This document shows, piece after piece, positions 58,371-64,000 of a DNA stretch of 64,000 nt. How positions within the stretch are numbered: position 1 is the first letter of the stretch; each line of letters starts with the position of its first letter. Location: assembly GCF_022024175.1 (NCBI RefSeq), contig NZ_CP091794.1, positions 124,001 to 188,000 on the forward strand. Direction: 5' to 3'. The notes under the pieces were generated by a model. That model was not told the DNA's origin, ran no database searches, and was given only the letters and a program-made list of their open reading frames with translations. A program made the translations under genes and the position numbers. This DNA is from Prevotella communis (GTDB taxonomy: Bacteria > Bacteroidota > Bacteroidia > Bacteroidales > Bacteroidaceae).

Positions 58371-60820
58371 TTCTTGTCGTTTGTGGGGAAAATCACCTGA
58401 TACTGTCCACTGAGGTGCATGAACGCGAAGAGGCGGAGCAGACCGTCATAGTAGGCATCGAAGTAGCCATCCTCAAAAGGCTCGTGCTTAGCATTCCACA
58501 GTGCTTCGATGAATTCCTTCTTCTTGTCGTGCTGACAGAGCACAGAGGCGGCAGCAGAGGTGGCTACCAGTCCTATACTGTGACGCAGTTTGCGGAAGCC
58601 GCCAGCCTGCAGAATCTCATTGCCCTCAGGCAGACTGCCATCTACACGGTACTGGTCTACGAAGCTGTCGATGCCCTGGCTATAGAGGAAGTTCTGTATC
58701 TTCTCGCCATACTGCTGTTGCCATTCGCGGTCGGCACAACTCCATTCATAGTCCAGCGCAATATTCATGGGTACGCGCCAGGAATCGTAGCGGAAGTTAT
58801 TGTTTCCATTCCTGCGTGGTGCTGCGTTCTGCTGTTGTCCCTGAGGCCTGCCCGGGAATCGCATCATCTCCATCTCGCTGCCGTCGTATTGGCATTGGTC
58901 ACCGTTCAAGCCTGTTGTATCGTTGATGCACTTGTGCAGGAACTCACGGCTTTTCTGTGCGCATTCCATCCAATAGTCGCTCCGTCCGTCGTCGGCCCAC
59001 TTGGCCCATACCTCATAGAAAGCAGGGATATGGTAGCTGGGGTCGGTGAAACGCTGGCCGAAACCATCAGGGGTAAAGGTGATGAGCTTTGTCTCAGGGT
59101 CAATCAGGTACATCTTCTGCGGACCTTGCTGCTGGGGACCAAAGCCTCCGAAACCTCCGAAGCCAGGACGTGGCTCAGGCGTATATTCCTTAGGCTGGAT
59201 ACAGTTCAGGATATGCTGTGCCTCGGCTTTGTAGTTGATACCCGTATCATTACCCCAACGGTTAGAGGCAAAGAGGAGCGAGGTAATATAATAGAGTTCG
59301 CCATCACTGGCTGCCCCATCGGCATTGCGTGTGCCGTCGGTCCTGCAGCTCCAGGCGAAATAACCCTTACGGGGACCGTCCTGATGCTGCATGTATTTCT
59401 TGCTCCAGCGCCACAGACGGTCGAAGATATCCTTCTTGTCCATCTGTACGGCAATCATCATGCCGTATGACATACCCTCTGTACGGGCATCATGGTTCTT
59501 GATATCCGAGATGTAGCCCATGGAGTCGCCTACCTCGAAATAGACTTTGTTGGGACCGTAGAACACGTCGTTGAAGACTTCCTGTAGTTTTTTGTCAACC
59601 TCCTCACGACTATGGCCAACTTCGGCAAAGAGGTTACGGTAGCGCTTGGTCTCGAAACCACCTTTGCTCCAGGGCTTACCGTCCAAGAGATATTTGTCGA
59701 TATAAGCCTGTACGATGGGATACTGAATCTGAGGCAACTGACAGTGACCGTGACCACCGATGATGTCACAGCCCATACGGTCGGCAATGCCGAATTTCTC
59801 CCATACCTTCTGGGCTGCCTCGGCAGAAACCTTCATAGAGGGGTCGGCCAGCCATTCGTAGTCGGGATTACCCAGCAACAGCAGGGCGCGTGGACAAACC
59901 ATTGCACAGAGCTCGTGCTGGTCGTAGGGCAGACGGTAAACGCTGTCGCCATGGAAGTTCTCCTTCTGACTCTCCAGGAACCAGTGGTAGTCGGTCTTGT
60001 CGATATCCTCCAGATTCTTGCCAGCCAACGTTAACTCATGCGATTTGCGCCAGGCGGCAGCACCGCCTCCGCCAGGCTCCTGTGCGATAGTCAGGGCGAT
60101 GCGCTCATCGAAGGCACCGCAGTAGAGTGCCATCTTTCCTGCGTAAGAACAGCCCGTGACGCCAATACGACGGGTGTCGATCTTCGTCACCTCCGGACCC
60201 AGTTGCTGCAGACCGTCAATCAGTCGGCTCATGCCCCAGGCCCATTCGCTATAGGCACCATTATTCTTCAGTTTAGGATACAGACGGTCGAAGTTGTGCT
60301 CGCCGCGGTCATGATGCTTGCCAAACTGTTTATAGTCATTGACCTGTGCCGACGAGAACGTTGTCGTGGCGATAGGCCTGTCGTCGAAAAGCTGACGGGG
60401 CAGCGCTATCATATCCGTGCCAATCATCAGCGCATAGGGGGGCTGCCCAACCTTCGGATAGCGAATCTGCGACTTGAGTGTCAGCGTCTCTTTACCAACG
60501 GTGACATCGACTATCAGCGTGTCGCCCATCATACGTGCCTTCACCTGGTTAGCCTTTACTGCTGGTTTCTCACCAATGCCGTAGTGCTGGATGAGCGAGC
60601 CAATCTCGTTGCGGCGACGCTCCCAGTCCTCGAAGTTCTTGACCCCCTCAAGGGCGTTAGGCAGTTCGCGGATAACGGGTAATTTCTCAGGTGCCTTGAA
60701 TTTCTTCAATGCATAACGGCTGCCTGTGTTCTCCTGGTCATATACCTGTGGCTGCGCCATGGCTGTCGCAGAAAGACAGACCATGAGCGAGCCAGCAAAA
60801 AAAGTTTTTAATGGTTTCAT
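58367..60820 (-). CDS. CE15 glucuronoyl esterase-GH8 xylanase/oligoxylanase fusion
   Basis: 817 aa. Signal peptide to about residue 22 (TAMAQ). CE15 half (about 35-390): VTGCSYAGKMAL with the GCSxxG nucleophile (Ser near 225), IGGHGHCQLPQ (catalytic His near 357); cleaves the ester bond between lignin and 4-O-methyl-glucuronoyl groups on xylan. GH8 half (about 400-800): SYGMMIAVQMDKKDIFDRLWRWSKKYMQH, DGELYYITSLLFASNRWG, LDYEWS; relatives are reducing-end xylose-releasing exo-oligoxylanases. Two low-complexity inserts are unusual: PGFGGFGGFGPQQQGPQ (about 552-568) and GRPQGQQQNAAPRRNGNNN (about 654-672). Operon: GH3, CE1, this gene, LOG. Confidence 0.92.
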   Translation of the reverse strand: MKPLKTFFAGSLMVCLSATAMAQPQVYDQENTGSRYALKKFKAPEKLPVIRELPNALEGVKNFEDWERRRNEIGSLIQHYGIGEKPAVKANQVKARMMGDTLIVDVTVGKETLTLKSQIRYPKVGQPPYALMIGTDMIALPRQLFDDRPIATTTFSSAQVNDYKQFGKHHDRGEHNFDRLYPKLKNNGAYSEWAWGMSRLIDGLQQLGPEVTKIDTRRIGVTGCSYAGKMALYCGAFDERIALTIAQEPGGGGAAAWRKSHELTLAGKNLEDIDKTDYHWFLESQKENFHGDSVYRLPYDQHELCAMVCPRALLLLGNPDYEWLADPSMKVSAEAAQKVWEKFGIADRMGCDIIGGHGHCQLPQIQYPIVQAYIDKYLLDGKPWSKGGFETKRYRNLFAEVGHSREEVDKKLQEVFNDVFYGPNKVYFEVGDSMGYISDIKNHDARTEGMSYGMMIAVQMDKKDIFDRLWRWSKKYMQHQDGPRKGYFAWSCRTDGTRNADGAASDGELYYITSLLFASNRWGNDTGINYKAEAQHILNCIQPKEYTPEPRPGFGGFGGFGPQQQGPQKMYLIDPETKLITFTPDGFGQRFTDPSYHIPAFYEVWAKWADDGRSDYWMECAQKSREFLHKCINDTTGLNGDQCQYDGSEMEMMRFPGRPQGQQQNAAPRRNGNNNFRYDSWRVPMNIALDYEWSCADREWQQQYGEKIQNFLYSQGIDSFVDQYRVDGSLPEGNEILQAGGFRKLRHSIGLVATSAAASVLCQHDKKKEFIEALWNAKHEPFEDGYFDAYYDGLLRLFAFMHLSGQYQVIFPTNDKK

Positions 60821-60844
60821 ATTTCTATTATTACATATTTTTAT

Positions 60845-62833
60845 TTATTGGGGACCGCCAAAGCCACCGCCAAAGCCGCCACCGAAGCCACCAGGTCTGC
60901 CGCCTCCGAAGCCACCGCCACCGAAGCCTCCGGGTCGGCCACCACCGAAGCCAGGGAACTGAGGAGCCTGTTCGCGTCCTACCTCAAGGAGCATCCTGAC
61001 GAGTGCACGGCGACGCTGTGTCCATGTGGGATAGTCGTCAGCACGCAGTGTGCGCATCTTGAACCCACCCATCTGCTGGGCGCCCTGCATGAAGTCCAGC
61101 GAACTGGTTGTAAGAATCAGCGGTTTCGTCTTGCCCTCGGCCACCAGACGGTCGGCAATGGCGTCAGCACCACCAATCTTAAACCAACTCTCCATCGTGT
61201 CACCTTCGCCGGGAACCAATTGGATAAACGTTGGAATAGTCATGGTACGAGGCATCACCGAGGTGTACCACGCCTCCATGTGGTCTAAGTCGTACGACAC
61301 CTTTCCGTGCTCAATCTCTCCCTGAGAAGCGAAGTTGAACGGTGAATGAGGATTGTCGGCAATACTGTATTTAAAGCCCTTGTCAGGTGATAAGTACATG
61401 TTGCTGGGGTCGCAAACGGGTGTGCCGTCAACCACGAAGCAGTATTTGAACGTATCAAAGAGATAATCATTGAGGGTGATGCTCCATACACCGTCAGAGT
61501 CGCGCTTCATGTCCAGATAGTCGGGCAACATCTCGCAGTCCAGCAACACCTTCTTGGCCTCAGGAGCCTTGAAACGGAATGTGATACCCTCAGGGGTATA
61601 TTCTGGAGAGATGATGGGGCGGGGGAACAGGCGTGCCATCACATTAGCAGTGAACTGCTGTTCCTTTCCTGTCTTGGCGGGAGCAGGCTGTCCAGCTTTC
61701 ATCGCAGCCTCGGAAGCTTTCTTGTTGAACAGCAAAGGCAGGGTCTTGGCCAGGAAATACTTGGCATTCATCCAGGTGTGGCCGAACTTGTCCGTTGTAA
61801 ACTCCTTCACGCTCTGGATACCCTTGTCGTCCAGGAACTGCATGTAGTCGCGGGCATTGCCATAGAGGAAGTCATCCGTACCCACGCCCAACCAGAACAG
61901 ATGCAGTTTCTTGTTGGTGTCGCCGGCCTTGTCATAGACATTTGGGATGTCTGTTGACGTGAACGAACTGTAAGAGCACAGATAAGAGAACTTGTCAAGA
62001 TTGGTCAGACCGTTAAACAGCGCCTGGTTGCCGCCACGCGAGAAACCACCGATGGCGCGACTGTCGCGGTCGTTCTTGGTACGGTAGTTCTTCTCGATAT
62101 AAGGCATCAGGTCGTTGATGAGGTCCTTGCTGAACACGTCGCCGCCGAAGCGTGTCTGAGGAGCAGAAGCCTCGGGACGTCCCTTCGTTGCTGCATCAGG
62201 AGCATCGGGGAGTTTCAGCTTTGAGGGATTACCATAGGGCATCACCACAATCATCTCCTTAGCTTTGTTCTCTGCCAGCAGGTTATCCATGATATAGTTC
62301 ACGCGTCCCACCTTATAGTAAACTTCCTCAGTATCGGTAGTACCACTAATCAGGTAAAAGACGGGATATTTCTTCTGCTGGTCCTCCATATAGCGAGGAG
62401 GCAGATAGACAATAGCGTTATTCGTGGCCCCCAGACTCTTAGAGTAGTAGTGTACATATTCTACACGACCGTGAGCCACATCGCGGATGTCGTGAGCCAG
62501 CGGACTGCCCTGTGAGGGAATCTCCAACAGACTGTTCTTGAAACCTTCGTTGGGGAAATACTGAGGATTCATGGGGTCCATCACGCTGATACCGTCCACG
62601 ATAAAGCAATAAGGATACATATCGGGGGCTGCAGGACCAAGGGTGACCGACCATGTGCCGTCGGCACCGCGCGTCATCTCTTTGCGACCGGCAAACTGCA
62701 CATCGACCAGCACATTCTTTGCTGAGTCGTTCTTGTATTGGAAGGTCACTGTCCCGTCGTTATTCGTACGGGGTTGCGCCATGACCGTAGCTGCACAGGT
62801 CAGGAGCGTAAACATAAGCATTGTCTTTTTCAT
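60845..62833 (-). CDS. Double CBM48-CE1 esterase, second catalytic half degenerate, Gly/Phe-rich tail
   Basis: 662 aa. Signal peptide to about residue 19 (TVMAQ). CBM48-like domain (about 25-110), a full CE1 esterase domain (about 115-375) with GGFSRGGNQ (nucleophile Ser near 265) and KFGHTWMNA (His near 355), a second CBM48-like domain (about 405-505), and a second CE1 start (SVMPRTMTIPTFIQLVPGEG) that stops after about 90 residues and lacks Ser and His sites. The last 37 residues are GGGRPGGFGG-type repeats. CE1 enzymes with CBM48 in Bacteroidetes xylan loci remove ferulate or acetate. Lies between GH3 and the CE15-GH8 gene. Confidence 0.88.
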   Translation of the reverse strand: MKKTMLMFTLLTCAATVMAQPRTNNDGTVTFQYKNDSAKNVLVDVQFAGRKEMTRGADGTWSVTLGPAAPDMYPYCFIVDGISVMDPMNPQYFPNEGFKNSLLEIPSQGSPLAHDIRDVAHGRVEYVHYYSKSLGATNNAIVYLPPRYMEDQQKKYPVFYLISGTTDTEEVYYKVGRVNYIMDNLLAENKAKEMIVVMPYGNPSKLKLPDAPDAATKGRPEASAPQTRFGGDVFSKDLINDLMPYIEKNYRTKNDRDSRAIGGFSRGGNQALFNGLTNLDKFSYLCSYSSFTSTDIPNVYDKAGDTNKKLHLFWLGVGTDDFLYGNARDYMQFLDDKGIQSVKEFTTDKFGHTWMNAKYFLAKTLPLLFNKKASEAAMKAGQPAPAKTGKEQQFTANVMARLFPRPIISPEYTPEGITFRFKAPEAKKVLLDCEMLPDYLDMKRDSDGVWSITLNDYLFDTFKYCFVVDGTPVCDPSNMYLSPDKGFKYSIADNPHSPFNFASQGEIEHGKVSYDLDHMEAWYTSVMPRTMTIPTFIQLVPGEGDTMESWFKIGGADAIADRLVAEGKTKPLILTTSSLDFMQGAQQMGGFKMRTLRADDYPTWTQRRRALVRMLLEVGREQAPQFPGFGGGRPGGFGGGGFGGGRPGGFGGGFGGGFGGPQ

Positions 62834-62855
62834 ATTGTTTTAGTTTGTAGGATTT

Positions 62856-64000
62856 TTATTTCACGGTAAAGTCAAATGCCTGCAGGTCTTTATCGAGTGA
62901 AGACGTGCCATAAAGAATCTGGTAGCGACCAGGCTTTACAGCCAGTTCGTCGATCATCTCGTCGTAGTATTCAAAGGCCTCGCCATCCAAGGTGATAGTA
63001 GCTTTCTTGGTCTCGCCAGGCTTCAGTGTCAGTTTCTCGAAGCCCTTCAGCGCCTTGATAGGTGCACCTGGGTCGTCCAGACGCTTCACGTAAACCTGTA
63101 CGGTCTCTGTTCCCTCTCGTTTGCCCGTATTGGTCACAGGCACGGTGATGGTCACCTTGCCGTCTTTCTTCATGTTCTTAGCACTCAGTTTACCCTTGCC
63201 GGTAGCAAAGGTGGTATAGCTCAGACCATAACCGAAGGCATACTGGGGGACACCGGTGAAGTAGCGATAGGTGCGGTTCTTCATAGAGTAGTCCATGAAA
63301 TCAGGTAGGTCTGCTGTAGAGCGATAGAACGTCACGGGCAGTTTGCCGCCAGGGTTGTAGTCGCCCAGCAGTACCTCAGCCAGGGCCTTTGCGCCACCCT
63401 GACCAGGATACCACGCCTGCAGCAGCGCATCGTATTCACCCTCTACGCTACCGAATGCGATAGCAGAACCAGAGCAGTTCACGAAGATAACGGGCTTGCC
63501 GGTCTTATGCATGGCACGTACCAACATCTGCTGCACCTTGGGCAGTTCGATGTCCTGCTTGTCGCCACCTTCTCCCTCCATGCGTGCAGAGATACCACCG
63601 ATGATGATGATGGCGTCGGCCACGCTCACCTCCTTAGCCAGGTCGGTGAAATCAGCCAGTTTGCGCTCGCAGATGTCGCCACGCAACATGGCGAAGTTGC
63701 CTGTGCCGCGACGATACTCAATCACCACGTCGTAGGTCTTGCCCTTCTCCACATTGAACGACTTATAGTCGGCACCACCGCGACGTCCGAAGCCTCCGAA
63801 GCCACGACGGCCACCGCCTTTGTTCTCCTCAACTACCTGACCATTCACCTTCAGCACATAGCCGTTATCGGTAGAGAGGGTGTATTTCATCTCGCCAGTA
63901 AAGGTAGCCTTATAGGTACCGCTGATGCGTACGGCCAGGTTATCGTTGGTGATACCCTCGGCAAAGCCCCAGGCACCAAAGGTAGAGAAGTTCAACTCCT
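62856..64000 (-). CDS. GH3 glycosidase with PA14 domain, C-terminal part (5' end outside window)
   Basis: The frame is open to the window edge (the apparent start at 63995 is an internal Leu codon). Visible, in order: a PA14-like domain (about nt 63975-63680) inserted in the GH3 frame, with the low-complexity insert GGGRRGFGGFGRRGG; the GH3 C-terminal alpha/beta domain (DAIIIIGGISARMEGEGGDK holds the acid/base Glu; PVIFVNCSGSAIAFGSVEGEYDALLQAWYPGQGGAKALAEVLLGDYNPGGKLPVTF); and the fibronectin-like domain. Probably a beta-xylosidase or beta-glucosidase; with CE15-GH8 and CE1 downstream, xylosidase is the better guess. Confidence 0.92.
   Translation of the reverse strand, partial: ELNFSTFGAWGFAEGITNDNLAVRISGTYKATFTGEMKYTLSTDNGYVLKVNGQVVEENKGGGRRGFGGFGRRGGADYKSFNVEKGKTYDVVIEYRRGTGNFAMLRGDICERKLADFTDLAKEVSVADAIIIIGGISARMEGEGGDKQDIELPKVQQMLVRAMHKTGKPVIFVNCSGSAIAFGSVEGEYDALLQAWYPGQGGAKALAEVLLGDYNPGGKLPVTFYRSTADLPDFMDYSMKNRTYRYFTGVPQYAFGYGLSYTTFATGKGKLSAKNMKKDGKVTITVPVTNTGKREGTETVQVYVKRLDDPGAPIKALKGFEKLTLKPGETKKATITLDGEAFEYYDEMIDELAVKPGRYQILYGTSSLDKDLQAFDFTVK

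Overview
The window reads as chromosomal DNA from a member of the Bacteroidales, most likely a gut or rumen Prevotella-type bacterium (Prevotellaceae). The signs are promoters of the Bacteroidetes type (a TAnnTTTG -7 box, often with TTTG about 20 nt upstream), a SusC/SusD pair, an S46 dipeptidyl peptidase, DUF4842/LruC lipoproteins, an ECF sigma factor, and four secreted proteins ending in the short Prevotella-style C-terminal tail (YNLxGQxV...YKGxxIxNGKKxxxK). Species cannot be fixed by reading alone. All function calls come from motif and family recognition; no database search was run. Layout: 1-1.1 kb is the end of a secreted CBM6 protein, followed by a tiny HExxH membrane protein and dus. 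2.5-7.5 kb is a monosaccharide-release module: a 1193-aa GH29 alpha-L-fucosidase divergent from a RhaM-family mutarotase and an AraC regulator. 7.5-13.8 kb holds a CDF metal exporter, a dprA/thioesterase/DUF2851 operon with 4-nt overlaps, and a GH51 arabinofuranosidase with an extra N-terminal propeller-like part. 13.9-19.6 kb is a cluster of three LruC (DUF4842) lipoproteins. 19.7-25.8 kb is a fused SpmA/SpmB protein, a flippase, a DPP7-type S46 peptidase and a PDZ aspartyl protease; a 24-bp inverted repeat lies across the junction of the last two genes. 25.8-27.5 kb is a lipocalin-like secreted protein beside a membrane-tethered HTH regulator. 27.6-37.2 kb is accessory, AT-richer DNA. It has an orphan AAA ATPase, blocks of short palindromes, and an intact IS66 element (29305-31820) with a CACCCTCT target duplication. 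The IS has split the upstream region of a VapE-like SF3 helicase gene that is bracketed by a 19-bp perfect inverted repeat and an 18/20 direct repeat, both G/C-skewed. Then come a lipoprotein, two tandem paralogous secreted proteins (one frameshifted at a T6A7 tract) and an outer-membrane barrel lipoprotein. 37.3-42.1 kb has an MFS, two small membrane proteins and a serine hydrolase in one operon, a zeta-toxin-like P-loop protein carrying a signal peptide, and an ECF sigma/anti-sigma pair. 42.3-48.8 kb is housekeeping: CPBP protease, ribF, tRNA-Met(CAT), M16 peptidase, PfkB kinase and an M6-type metalloprotease. 48.9-57.7 kb is a five-gene substrate-uptake locus: SusC, SusD, a substrate-import-associated zinc metallohydrolase, DUF4302 and a tailed secreted protein. 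57.8-64 kb is a xylan-side operon on the minus strand: GH3 with PA14, a double CBM48-CE1 esterase, a CE15-GH8 fusion, and an overlapping LOG gene. All three extracellular enzymes of this last operon carry GFGG-rich low-complexity inserts, which is one of the odder patterns here. The best candidates for something undescribed are the repeat-bracketed VapE-like helicase unit, the exported zeta-like kinase, the GFGG-tagged enzyme trio, the homopolymer-frameshifted paralog pair, and the lipocalin/HTH pair.
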